In this document: positions 1 through 10,943 of the stretch, piece after piece
Layout of the letters: every line of letters begins with the position of its first letter
Position numbering within the stretch: the first letter of the stretch is position 1
Origin: Gaertneriomyces semiglobifer
Lineage: Eukaryota; Chytridiomycota; Chytridiomycetes; Spizellomycetales; Spizellomycetaceae
Direction: 5' to 3'
Assembly: GCA_025558075.1 (NCBI GenBank)
Contig: JAHLKF010000013.1
Coordinates: 1 to 64,000, forward strand
DNA: 64,000 nt
Position numbers and translations under genes: made by a program
The notes under the pieces: model-generated
What the model was told of the DNA's origin: nothing
The model's input: only the letters and a program-made list of their open reading frames with translations
The model's database searches: none

Positions 1-3000
1 CCTTAACTGAGATCCACACTCTGAAAAGCGGAGGTGCCTTGCCGTGTCGGTTTGGGCTTTTGGATGGTCGCACGCTGGATATCACTATCGCGTTGACTAC
101 CACGGCGGGAGACGTCGTCAAGGAAATGGCACGTACCATTAAACTAAAGACGGCGGCGGGTTGGTCGTTGTATGAGGTGAAATCGAACCAAGAGCGTGCT
201 ATTAAGGCGACAGAGTATGTCGCGGATTTCCTTTCGGCATGGGATAGGGATTCCGGTTCAAAGAAGAAAGATGCCGGGACTGTGCGGAAGAAGAAGGGTG
301 ATGCACCAGGTGCTTCTGGTGTCAGCGCTGATTCCAGACTTATCATGAAGAAGCGTGTGTTCAGAGATATTCAGCAGGATATCACCGATCCTGTAGAATA
401 TGGGCTTTTGTTCGCTCAAGCAGTTGATGGTGTCACCAAGGATGTCTACCCTATTACAGAGCGCACGGCTATGCAACTCGCGGCCTTAAAGGCACAGGTA
501 CTTTTCGGCGATTGCACCGCAGCATCAGCGGAAGCCCGATTGTAAGTGATGCATGTTGGCGGTTCGACTATTCTGTCATTTGCATTCTGACTCGTCCATT
601 TTATGACAGTGTTCAAGACTTGGAGAGCTGGATCGCACCTCGGCTGATCCCGAATCAGCCAAAAGAGGCGTGGGTGACTGGTATCGTAAAACAGTATCAG
701 AAACTGCGTGGGCAATCGGCGGAACAAGCGAAAGCCCTGTACTTAGAGTCTGTCCGTGGATTCAAGCATTATGGTGCAGCACTTTTCCCAGCAAAGGTGG
801 GTTGCCTGGCGCAGTGTTTTATTTCCCATGAGCGAAACATTGACTTTTTGGATTCGGATAGCATAAGGGACTATGGCCTCACAGTGAAAGTGTGCTCATT
901 GCAGTGTCTAGTGGTGGCATCGATTTTGTACACCCGCGGACGAACGAGACGACTTTGAGCTTCCCGTACAAGGATGTCAAAAGCTATGAGCATGAACCCG
1001 GATTGCTGACGATCACCGCGGTACCGGCGAATGAAGACTCCGAGTTTGAAGCCACCGAAGTGTACCCGTTCTTCACGGAGCAGTCGGATGAGATTGTCCT
1101 CTTGATTCGGGAGTACTGTCCGACAACTGAATATATGAAAAAAACAAAGGTGGCGAGTGTGGTATGGGATTTGGATTATGCTTCGCTGGTTCGCGATGTT
1201 GAAAAGTATCGGTCTGCGTTATTGGAGTACGGTATCATGCGGCGACCAGGGCCTGATGGAGGGTCCAAGAAAAGCATGTTCTTTACAATCCGGAAGCGGG
1301 CAGGCACAGTACGCAGTAAGACACCGCCTTTGTTTGCCGCGGACTCGACGGGTACGATAGGCCGTAGCACCAACGATTCGGTACGACCAGGGAGCGTTAG
1401 AAGTCGTCTTGGAGATGAGTCGGACGATACTGCCGTGTCACCCGTTGCACCCCTTGCTTTGGAAGACATGCCAGCCGGTCCGGGCGTGACCGATGATTAT
1501 GGAATGTCGGACTGGAGTTTCTCCGGCAAACCCTTGATGACCTCGCTCATTGCTACGCCCGATCCGGAAGTCGAGAATTGGGCGTCCGAAACCTCGGCGG
1601 TTTTGCTCAAGTTTGTGGGACCGCCTGGGGCTACTGCGCCTGATATTGCGAGTGGGGATGTGCAGGCCCTGCAGGCGGTTCTCGAACGATGTGTCGACGT
1701 CCCACCGATGGCCAACGAATTGTATCTGCAGCTCATCAAGAACACGTCTTCTCATCCACAACCCGACAGTTCTCAAGCGCTCAACATGTGGAAGCTGATG
1801 GCGATTGCCGTGGGTGTCTGTGCACCGAGTGGCTGGGTGTTGGAATACACCAAGGCACACTTGCGGCAGTACTGTGTCATTGACAACAAGTCCAAGAAAC
1901 CGAGGCCAGAGGAAGCACAGCATGCCAGACACTGTTTACGAGTCCTGCACCGGACGATTGCAACGGCCGTCCGTAAATGCGCTCCGTCAGCAGACGAGAT
2001 TGCACAAGCTATCCGGCTAACTCCCATCCGAGTGCGGATTCACTTGATGGATGGGAATGCTCGGGTGATTCCGATTGACCCGCCAGACACTTGCGAAATG
2101 GTGTTAACTGCTGTGCTAGAAAGACTCAAACTGAAAAACGGCCGCGGTTTTGCCATATACGAACAGTACAAGTCCTTCCAACGCGCTCTTCACCCCGAAC
2201 AGAAAATTGCCGATTCTCTATACCGATGGGAAAAAATTGCGAAAACCGAGAACAGCACGGAGCACGTGCGGTTTGTGTTTAGGAAACGGTTGTTCCTCGC
2301 TGCACAACAAAGTACAGGTCCCGCTGAGGAGGCGCTGCTGCGTGCTCAGGCGCTTGCAGAGATTGGAGCGGGGCTGTATCCAGTTACCTCCGAGGAAGCC
2401 ATTCAGCTCGTTGCGTTATTCGCTCAGAGCTATTATGGCGATTTCAACTATGATGTCCCAGTACAGTATCAAAGCCTGTGTGATCTGTACCTCCCGCCGG
2501 CGTTCCGGCAGCCTGGCGTGGCCAAACAGGTGGAAGAGCGACACATGAGCTTCCTAGGAATGACTGCAGATCAAGCCAACGCTGAGATCATGCAGATTGT
2601 TCGATCCTGGCCATACTATGGTGCCGCAATATTTGAAGTGACGGTGGGTGCCTTTAATCATTGTATGATTTTGTATGACCATCAATTGCTGATGTCCTCT
2701 CGACCCCTCAGCAAAACTATACGAAGGAAGTTCCTCAATCGTGCTGGTTTGCTGTCGACAGCAAGGCGGTACACATCATGCCTCGACAGTCAAAACAACC
2801 GCTTATAACGCATCGCCTTAGTGAGATTGTCAACTTTAGTCCTTCGTCAAACAGTCTTTTACTTATCACTGAAGACGGTAGGAAGTAGCTCTGTTAGGGG
2901 GTGGCTGCTGCTACGAGTCATTAATCGTTCTATTCTGCAGGTCACAAATATGTCTTTACCACAACACACGCAACCGAGGTGGCAGATTTGATCAGGGACT

Positions 3001-3074
3001 ACACTGACATAGAAAAAGGAGGGGTAGTCCGCGCCTCCAACGTGAGGGGATCGCACTTGCATTTGGCAGGATAG
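1..3074 (+). CDS. MyTH4-FERM protein, probable unconventional myosin tail (5' truncated)
   Basis: The coding region is open at the left window edge and ends at TAG 3072-3074. Exons read 1-541, 610-796, 862-2643, 2712-2877 and 2941-3074; all junctions keep frame and give about 935 residues. The order is: end of a MyTH4 domain, a FERM domain (ubiquitin-like lobe, helical lobe and a PH-like lobe starting near 862), a linker rich in Ser/Pro/Asp (about 1260-1520), a second MyTH4 (about 1560-2020, with the block ALNMWKLMAIAVGVCAPSGW) and a second FERM up to the stop. Tandem MyTH4-FERM tails are typical of myosins VII, X, XV and XXII, which bind microtubules and membrane cargo in filopodia or cilia. 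The motor domain would lie left of the window, so class cannot be decided. A MyTH4-FERM kinesin or a motorless scaffold is also possible. Confidence 0.85.
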
Positions 3075-3162
3075 ATAGCGGCGATCCGCTGGAGACATGT
3101 TACTTTGCAATTGATTTACATATTCATCCCGGCGTGCGAAAGGGACATAATGATACGCGTTC

Positions 3163-4060
3163 TCATAGTCGTCGAAGTGTCCGCTTTTTGTCTGCTTTTG
3201 CCTCAACCTTGTTCACTGCTGCCACTCGCTTCTTAGGAGCTACTAGGCCCCCATTGCTGTCTGTTAGAACCTCTACAGTACTCCCCGTCTGTGACTTTTC
3301 CTTATCTGCTATCTTATTTTCGCTCACATTGCGCCCGCAATTCTCCTGCAGTTCCTTTTCTTTAGTTGGGAACTGTGCGTTTTTTCTGCCGTGGATAGCA
3401 GTAAATAGCCGCGCGTGCTTTGCGTACGCGTTATAGTCCTCCAGAAGCAATCGTCCAGCTTCCTCATTCAGTGCCGACTCTGGATTTGGGTCTATTAACA
3501 AACATTTGATTGTCTGTCATGACCCCCGTTCAATGTTAACCATATGATGTGAGTAGTGCAGGCGTGGGAAACCAGCAAAACTCGTGCTGCTCACCAGAAG
3601 AATATGGCCTAGCCCATACTCCTTCTTCCAATCCTTCTTCAAAACGTTGACACAGATGGATCCCGTTTCAGAAACGTTCGGGTGGAATATTTTGGTAAGG
3701 AAAGTTCCTAGCGCGCGGGGGAAACACTAAGCGTAAGCTACGTGGTGCCCAATGCGACGGCCAAGAAAGAAAGCTACAAGTTTCAGTCATGTTACCTGTC
3801 GGCGGAGCATCTGGATATTCGGTTCCCAAGTTTAACTTGACGCGGAAGCACCCGCCCTGGTACGGTGTTCCATCTAACAATAACGAAAGAGCCGGTTTGA
3901 GGTCAGTACGGGTAACCTGCTTTGGCGCTTTGTCAGTGGGGCACCAACCTGGTCCTTCTATCCACGCTTGAACGTCTGTCAGATTGTCGTGATTGATGAT
4001 GACCTTGATTCCCTCTGGAGGGCTATTCTGTAGCTCCGCAATTTCTGAATGTCGCTTCAT
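3163..4060 (-). CDS. UBE2S: ubiquitin-conjugating enzyme E2 S (UBE2S-like, APC/C K11-chain elongating E2)
   Basis: Exons on the minus strand are 4060-3949, 3873-3796, 3707-3595 and 3513-3163, giving 217 residues from the Met at 4060. The UBC fold shows GTPYQGG, KIFHPNV and the active-site cysteine in [12 protein letters not shown], then [20 protein letters not shown] and [18 protein letters not shown]. After a lysine-rich linker the protein ends in DKKRTLRRL, almost identical to the end of animal UBE2S, whose LRRL tail docks on APC2/APC4. UBE2S extends K11-linked chains on APC/C substrates in mitosis. An upstream coding exon is likely: codons immediately before 4060, after an acceptor near 4073, read YHILM, which aligns with the family's PHIIRLVYKE helix; I could not place that first exon or its start. 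The gene is convergent with the MyTH4-FERM gene (88 bp between stops). Confidence 0.9.
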
Positions 4061-4489
4061 CAGTATATGGTACTAGACATATGCCTTTGACTTCGGCGGC
4101 CAATACCTCTTGCTATCTTTTTAATGACTGACGCGGGGAACTGAGCCTAGACACACGACGGGCATTAGTTAAGAGCTATACATCAGTTGTACGAAGCGAC
4201 CTACCATTGCGGGACGGCGAATGCAGCAATGCGGGGTTTCTGGGCGTATGTACCAAGTGTTCAGTCCCCGCAATAGACATACTCGCGCGAGCAGTCGAAA
4301 TATGTCCAGACATGGCGCGCGCGTTTTTCTCGTTTTGATGTTTGATTTGCTCGTTGAACCATTTCTCGCAAACGGCAACGGCTTAGGTCAAGCACCCATC
4401 CCATCTGTACATATTGAGCCATTCGGTGTGCCAGCTATTGAGTGATCTGCATTCTACCATTCTACAAAAACCTCTCCGACCAACACAAG
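4061..4489. other. divergent intergenic region UBE2S / prefoldin 5
   Basis: This stretch separates the two divergent genes and probably holds the unresolved first exon and 5' UTR of UBE2S on the minus strand plus the promoter of the prefoldin gene. I see no other protein-like reading frame or RNA gene. Confidence 0.4.
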
Positions 4490-5234
4490 ATGACGGAGCA
4501 GCCACAAGAACAAGTGATCAACCCGATGCAGATCCCGCTGCAGCAGCTGAGATCTATGCATTCCGAGATTGCTGAGGTGAGGCACATGCAACGGAGAAGG
4601 GCTTCTTCCTATGTACGATCGCTCAAGAAATGTTTGCGTTCAGGAAATGGAGACTCTGATGAGTTCGTTCGCGCACTTGAAAACAGTACAAGCAAAATAC
4701 AACGACTGTTTAGAGAACCTCACCGAGCTTACACCCAAAAACCTTGGTAAGCACAGCTAAGAGCTGTAATTTACCCTTTGGACTACAAGGTTGATGGGCT
4801 TTTCACATGGTTTCAGACAACGAAATTCTTGTCCCGTTGACCACGTCGTTATACGTCCCTGGTAAACTTTCCGACGTAGAAAAAGTCATTGTCGATGTAG
4901 GAACCGGATACTACATTGAGCAAGTGGGTGATCAAGATCTTAAGCGGTTGCCAATTGCTATCTCCTCATCGCGATTTTCTTGTCCATAGGCCGTTCCCGA
5001 CGCCAAGAACTACTACACTCGAAAGGTAGATTTCCTAAAAGGCAACCTAGCAAAGCTGCAAGAAACGGTCAATGACCGAAAGTCCAAGCTAGATGGTATG
5101 TTATCTGTTGCATGTAGGGGTTGCCACTGTGAGCTGTGAGCTAATCGCACGGACAAACAGCGCTACGCGACATCATCAACTTGCGGGTTGCACAGGCACA
5201 AAAGGAACAGGGACAAGCGGCGCAGAAAACATAG
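4490..5234 (+). CDS. prefoldin subunit 5
   Basis: Five exons (4490-4576, 4644-4746, 4817-4923, 4990-5095, 5161-5234) encode 158 residues. The family signature is clear: an N-terminal coiled coil ([15 protein letters not shown], continuing [19 protein letters not shown]), the beta-hairpin core [17 protein letters not shown] and [11 protein letters not shown], then a second coiled coil ending in [11 protein letters not shown]. Prefoldin is the hexameric cytosolic chaperone that hands unfolded actin and tubulin to the CCT chaperonin; subunit 5 is one of the two alpha-type subunits. The window also carries prefoldin 1 (62161-62673) and tubulin cofactor E (35319-36821), other steps in tubulin folding, but they are far apart and not co-regulated by position. 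Confidence 0.95.
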
Positions 5235-5517
5235 GTCATATGTCGGCAACGTTTCAATTATAATACGATAATGCTCATGATGCGTAATTGGTCGGACGCA
5301 GCTGCAACCCAAACATAGCTTCTTTCGCAGATCTGCCACTTTAAGGTCTGCCATGCATTCCCGAGAGACTAAGAAGGAATTGCGCCTTGCCTGCGTGCTT
5401 TTGCGATGGCGTGTGATTTCGACATTGCAATATCATCAAATTGTGAAGACGGGGCTTGGGGTATGGTGGTCGCTGTGTTCTAGATGTGTACGGAACCCGG
5501 TGGAGGCGAGGATGGCA

Positions 5518-6294
5518 TTAAATGTCGGGATCTGGTAAAGTAATTTGCACATCCAGCCTTAGGATGTCGGATAACTCCTGAGACAGCATGTCTTCAAGGA
5601 TTTCGTCCGTCCGCCCGCATATCCAATGATGCTTTGCTATCGAAAAGTCGAATCGTTTGGGTCCACTGTAAGCAACAGCTGGTCGGTCAAATGGCCATCA
5701 TCGATTGCTGAACCCGCACCTACACCCATCCTTACCTTTTGGGCGATGACACCCAGATCTGCTTATTCGGCGGTTGCTTGTTGATTACATACGTCCCAGC
5801 ATCCCCGAGCACTAAGGTCAATACACCACTCTGGTGATTCGGGTCGATTTGCCTCAGTAATGCGCCGAACAGGAAACTTGTCAGGTCCTGAAATCACGAC
5901 TCACATTGTAGACGACGTCAAAACTCGCATCCGCTTGGTAGTTGTCATCCAATAACACTTCAAATTGCTCAAGCAGATTGTCCATCGTCTCATCAGCGAC
6001 AGTGTGATAGGTCTTTTCATCGAATCTGACAGTTACAACCGGGTAAGCTTCGGTTTTGACAAGCGTGATGCGATGGTGTCCATCTTACGCCTCGGCATTG
6101 TGACTCGCTTGTGCGGAGAAAGACATCGAGAGCTGTGGTGTGCGCATGAGGAAGTTCTCACGAGAAAATGGAGGTCTGCGATTCTGGCAGCTAAGGGCTG
6201 TCATGGTTCGAGTGCATCTTCCAGCCGCTAGTGATGATAGTGATAGGCGCTGCCGGCAAGCGCCCACAAGCCTCCTTGTCATCAACCTTGTCAT
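5518..6294 (-). CDS. frataxin, mitochondrial
   Basis: Minus-strand exons 6294-6089, 6025-5905, 5830-5736 and 5665-5518 encode 189 residues. The first exon is a typical mitochondrial presequence ([20 protein letters not shown]..., Arg/Ser-rich, no acidic residues). The frataxin domain starts at [20 protein letters not shown], carries an acidic first helix, then [39 protein letters not shown], and a C-terminal helix with [16 protein letters not shown]. Frataxin regulates the Nfs1-Isd11-Isu complex that builds Fe-S clusters in the matrix; its partner Isd11 lies at 41054-41314. An upstream in-frame Met at 6393 would add 33 residues; 6294 gives the more usual presequence. The gene is divergent from NAA10 with about 160 bp between starts, so the two probably share a promoter. 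Confidence 0.93.
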
Positions 6295-6453
6295 CGTCTT
6301 GTTACGTCTGAATGTGCTTTTGGGGACGTTGGTTTCTGCGAAAGCTCCCGAGCAACCAAAAGATCGCGCCCTTTTTCGACCTACGCTCACCAAACCACAA
6401 CAAATTCGATAGTTTAGCTGTACTTATCTATTTCACTGCTGAAACCGACCAAA

Positions 6454-7445
6454 ATGATTGATATCAGACCAGCAACAGTAGGTCCGCAAAACTACCGCAA
6501 AGTGAGATGCGTGAGATTGATGTGTTTATTTCTGTTAAAAGGTTCAAGATCTGCTCTCCATGCAGTCATGTAATCTGCATAACCTGCCTGAGAACTATCA
6601 AATGAAATACTACATCTACCATGCTACGTCATGGCCTGGACTGAGCTGGGTGGCCGAGGATACCAGAACCGGGCGGGTGGTCGGATATGTTTTGGCCAAG
6701 ATGTAAGTAACTTCAAGGCGAATCTCCAAAGAAAGACGTGACGCAGAAGGAAACCCTTCATCGTTCGACCGGCGTGTGAATGGAGCAAGCAGCTCTTGCG
6801 GGGTGGAGTTAAGGAATTTTTATAGTGCATCCGTCACGTCAACGTCTGGGAATGCAAGCGACCAGTTTGACGACTCATGCTACAGGCAAAGCTGGTAACG
6901 CACAGTACTGATTGTTCGTTTCGAACATCTATCACAGGGAGGAAGATGTTCCCACAGAACCGCCGCATGGGCATATCACGTCGCTTTCTGTTATGCGGAC
7001 CTGGAGAAGACTGGGGTTGGCTGAAAAGCTCATGAGCCAAAGCCGTAAGTACACCAGTCGCACCGTTGCCACTAGGACTATGAGCTTATGCCTACTGTTG
7101 CATTGTATTACACAGAACGCCAAATGCGCAATCTGTACTCCGCGGAATACTGTTCGCTCCACGTGCGCAAGTCCAACCGCGCTGCCCTCGCATTGTACCG
7201 TGATACCCTGAAGTTCGAGTACGTTGTTTGATCCTAAAGTTCCGTGAAACACTAGGTCCGTTTTGACGCCGTATTCCTTCTTTTCCGACAGTGTCCACGA
7301 GATTGAAAAGGGATATTACGCAGATGGTGAAGATGCGTATGCCATGAGGAAGGTGTTGAAGCCAAAGACAGCAGAAACGGCGAAACCAGTGACGGCCAAA
7401 CACACTGGGCATGTGCATGGCCCTGGGTGCTCTCATGCTCACTAG
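6454..7445 (+). CDS. NAA10: N-alpha-acetyltransferase NatA catalytic subunit (Naa10/Ard1)
   Basis: Exons 6454-6477, 6542-6702, 6938-7044, 7116-7218 and 7292-7445 encode 182 residues. The GNAT fold is collinear with human NAA10: [54 protein letters not shown] (acetyl-CoA-binding loop RRLGLA), [15 protein letters not shown] and [15 protein letters not shown]. NatA acetylates Ala/Ser/Thr N-termini at the ribosome, with Naa15 as anchor. The 24-nt first exon is supported by the conserved start. The third intron-to-exon gap (6703-6937, 235 nt) is much longer than its neighbours. Unusual for the family is the C-terminal tail, ending [12 protein letters not shown], which is rich in His and Cys. Confidence 0.95.
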
Positions 7446-7652
7446 AGACAAACAAGAACAGGATGAAGTCAAATGAAACGAATAATGTATATGTTTGCGC
7501 GTAGGATACAGCTTGAGGTACGATGGCGGGCAAGTTTGGCGTGCCCGCCATCGTCAAGGACCGACAGTCAAAAAACAAATGGTACAGCTGACTGATAAAA
7601 ACTAATAACTACTATCTACTATCGGCTGGCTGGAACGGAAAAAAGGGCCCAG

Positions 7653-8375
7653 CTAAGAGGAATTGGCATCCTCATCATCAGCTGTTTCGCTGGCCAAGCC
7701 CAGGACATGAGCCAACGCTTCCATGTCATCAACACGTTCCGCAGGGGTGTAATCGGGTGTATACTGCATGAGGTATTCAACTAACTCCGTATTCTCTTCT
7801 TCATCGGCGAGGTCAATAGGCTGTACGAAATGGAATCGGTATTAGTTGTACTGGGGTGGATGAGTCGTAACACACTGCCAAAGTTGCGCACCAATTGCCC
7901 TTCTTCGTTCGCTCTTTTAGGGTCAGCTCCCAGTTCGACAAGAAGCTTCGCGGCAGCGACTGTCTCGCATACGTGCAGCGGGGTATCGCCGTCATCATCC
8001 GTTATGTTCACGTCAGCTTTATACTTCTCCACTAGCAGGCGAATGAGGTCTAAGTGTGCATATGCGGCAGCAGCGTGCCTGCAGTCGATGCAAAATATTA
8101 GGTTCAGAGATTGCTGCATACAATGAGTGCAAAGAACCTACAGATAAACCTACAGAGGAGTATATCCGCTATCATCCTTAGAGTTTACATCCATCGAATT
8201 TCCATCACTACCTCCGAACTGAAGGAAGTGCTGATAAAGTGATGTATCAGCGGTGACATCCGAGGCACCTTCCGAGAAAACGACATACCTCCACCAAATC
8301 TACGCGGCCGTCTGAGGCTGCAACCCATATGTTTCCTTCCCCGTCCTCGGTAACGCCAGGTATTTCCATCCCCAT
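7653..8375 (-). CDS. ankyrin-repeat protein, Yar1-like
   Basis: Minus-strand exons 8375-8289, 8230-8154, 8078-7892 and 7820-7653 encode 172 residues. After NIWVAASDGRVDLVEHFLQ come two or three ankyrin repeats with DDSGYTPLHAAAAYAHLDLIRLLVE and DDDGDTPLHVCETVAAAKLLVELGAD, then an acidic C-terminus (DEEENTELVEYLMQYTPDYTP, ending DDEDANSS). Length and layout match yeast Yar1, the ankyrin chaperone that holds free ribosomal protein uS3 (Rps3) and escorts it to the nucleus. Ankyrin repeats are promiscuous, so a different small ankyrin protein cannot be excluded. It is convergent with NAA10. Confidence 0.8.
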
Positions 8376-9064
8376 CGTGCCTTTGTTGTTTGTTGGGCTC
8401 TGTTTATTTCAGTCCTTGAAACTGCTGCTGTGGATCTGGATGTGGTGGCCGAGCTCAGTGCGCGGTTAGGATCAAGACTGGCGACCGAGAAAAATACCAC
8501 ACATTGGTTGCCGTAGATACTGTTTTGCTTCCAGACTCTCCTGGAAAGCTAGGATGGAGCGAATGAGCAGAACCTTCTCTGTAGGCGTCGTCCATAGCCA
8601 AGCCCGAATCCTTGATGAAGCATCTATTCTTAGAAATGTGTGGCGTTTGGTGCCAGAACCGGAGATTATGGTGAGCCTGTTTTTAAGTTCGTCGGCCTGT
8701 GTCAAAGCTTGAAATAGAGCGCTTGTACTAAGCGTCAATGCTAGTAGTTCAATTGCCAAACCTGGTTGCAACCCGCCAATTTGCTATTTGGATAAGGAGG
8801 ATACCTGCCTGATCCCCCAGCCATCACATTTTGCCGCCCCTTGAGCCATTCCGATCTTAGCTTGAACATGGGCTCTCAATGCTTAGCTTTTTCGTTTTGG
8901 GTGATTGTCTATCCAGCCGTCATTGCTTTTGATTCTCCGAGTGGTGATACGCATGGTATTTTCGGCGACTGTGAGATCATCAAGGCCGCCCCCTCGTTAT
9001 AAAGCCTGCACACCATTGCAAGCCTTCCAACACCTACGTGGTTCTCTGTGGGTACCATTACACC
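8376..9064. other. long divergent intergenic region, no confident gene
   Basis: This 690-bp region lies between two divergent starts. It contains short open frames on both strands (for example 8472-8771 minus, and a plus-strand stretch around 8553-8675), none with family similarity I recognise or good splice partners. A TATA-like element (TTATAAAG) near 8997-9003 lies about 65 bp before the start of the PG-rich repeat gene and may be its promoter. Confidence 0.4.
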
Positions 9065-10377
9065 ATGGCTAAGGAACAGGTTGCCGAAGGGAAGCTTCCT
9101 CGGGTGCCATCGGCCGAGGGGCAAGCAAACCAGCCGGCGGGACTACCAATTGCGGCGAGATTGAAAGGTAGCACTGCATATCATGATGCATCTGTCGACG
9201 CAAGTGTTAACGCGCAATCCCCTTCCTACAGGACCAGGACCTGCTGCCTATTGCTTGCCTTCGTAGGTGTCATTGGGAGTCTATATTTTATATATTGTAG
9301 TCCATATCTGAATGTTACTTGCAGGACAGTTGGGGTTGAAGGGAAAATAATGAAGCGTGCTCCGGCATATTCCTTTGGCACGAAACTCAAATACCACCAC
9401 GGTATGAGTCCCTTTGAATGCCAGGACTTTTAACTTTCGAGCGCTTAATCGGATCCGTTTGTTCAGCACGGGAGACACCAGGTCCCAATGCATTTTTCCC
9501 GCAAGCAACGCGCAAAGGAATATCTCATGGGCCAGCCTTTTCACTTAAAGGGCCGCACAAGAAAGGCGTTGATGGTATGGAGGAAATTGACGGTAATTCT
9601 TTTTGACATAGGCGATGGGTTCATGATCAAAACTAACGGATTTGTCTTCGGCGCAACCATTTCGCGATCTCAGCGAGCAATAGTCCAGGTCCGGGAAAGT
9701 ATAACCCGCCGGTCCTTCCTTCCCGTGAAGCAAAGGCACCAGCGTACAGCATTGGGAGCCGCCATCATACGGAAAGGCCTTGTCCAAACCCGGGGCCTGG
9801 AGAATACACGATACCGCCCACTTTGGGTCCTCATACTGTCGTGACGAAGACTTCCGCGGCAGCTTATACCATCAAACCACCCCGGCCTTTCAAACGTAAT
9901 GTTCTTTTTTGTTTTTGCTTTTTGCATTCCTACCTATAATACATACACCGCAGTGATGTCCGTCTCCCCTGGGCCTGCCGCATATACCACGTCCGCGAAT
10001 GCAAAGCTGAAGCCGACATCACCTGCCTACTCACTTGGTTCTCGCTGGGGCACACGAGATGATAGTGGTAAGTGGATAAACGTACCGTGCTATTTATATA
10101 TGGTCCTTGTGTGAAGTGGCAAAACTCAAAGATCCTCTGGATTCCGCAACCACGGATGCAACTGCAGTTGATGCTTCCACGCCGGGCCCAGGCCAATGTG
10201 AGTCATGAGTCTATATTTCCGTACCCACAACAACCCTTAATGTTTTGTAAATATTTCGCAGATTCCCCGGTTTTGCGACATGTGAAAACATCTCGTCCGC
10301 AATACTCGTTCCGTACCAAGCATTCGGAGTATACGTTGTTTGTCCCCGACCCTGTGGGCGGAGAATTTTCTCTTTAA
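9065..10377 (+). CDS. sperm-tail PG-rich repeat protein (ODF3/CIMAP-like), ciliary
   Basis: Eight exons (9065-9167, 9232-9262, 9325-9401, 9467-9574, 9674-9895, 9954-10067, 10132-10197, 10262-10377) join in frame into 278 residues. At least six STPGR repeats are visible: GPGPAAYCLP, TPGPNAFFPQ, SPGPGKYNPP, NPGPGEYTIPP, SPGPAAYTTS and TPGPGQYS, separated by APAYSFGTK, APAYSIGSR and SPAYSLGSR blocks. Such proteins sit inside doublet microtubules or along the axoneme of cilia and sperm tails. Every exon junction is phase 1 or 2 and follows the repeat grammar, which makes the model strong. The gene is a lineage marker: it is expected only in fungi that keep a flagellum. Confidence 0.9.
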
Positions 10378-10943
10378 TCACATAATAGACTGCGTGGGAT
10401 CCATCGTTACTACAATATTGCTGGTAAACCTATACAACGTCTCATTTCCCGGCTCCTTCAGTTTGGTTGATTGTTTGCACGCATGCTGCCGAACGAGTTC
10501 AGCAGAGTATTTACAGCCAATAGTCAGGACGCGGTAGTTCTCATGATTTCCCCGCGAACGGGACAATAGAAGGACAAGCTGATACGAACGCTTTACTTGA
10601 TGCAGTTCGCGGAAAAGAGTACCTAATGGGACTCGCCATCGTCTCGTTGGAATGAATGAAAAACCAGCCATCCACCTACAATGAATGTCTTGCTTATTCA
10701 ATTAAAGTTTAAGAACTTCTCCATTGTCATTCTCTTCAAAGTTCATTATGCTGTTTTGCCAATGGTGGTCAGTTTTTTGAACTGGAAGATATTTATTTCT
10801 TAGGATCATTGAAGGTTTCGATGTTGCGACTTGGGAGGGTTTCTTATCTGGGTTTTCATCATTTTTATCATGATGTATACTCAGTTGTCCGTGGGAAAAT
10901 TATCCCATGGGAAAATGCCGATGCTCAAGAACGCGTTCAAAAG
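10378..10943. other. convergent intergenic region, nothing recognised
   Basis: 566 bp between the ends of two convergent genes. A minus-strand open frame (10378-10701) has no recognisable family features and odd composition; I see no RNA gene or repeat of note. Confidence 0.35.

Noticed and set aside
5163..5354. 63-codon minus-strand frame (MADLKVADLRKK)
   Set aside because: Overlaps prefoldin 5 exon 5 on the opposite strand and has no recognisable continuation.
8472..8771. 100-codon minus-strand frame
   Set aside because: No family, no splice partner, lies in a promoter region.
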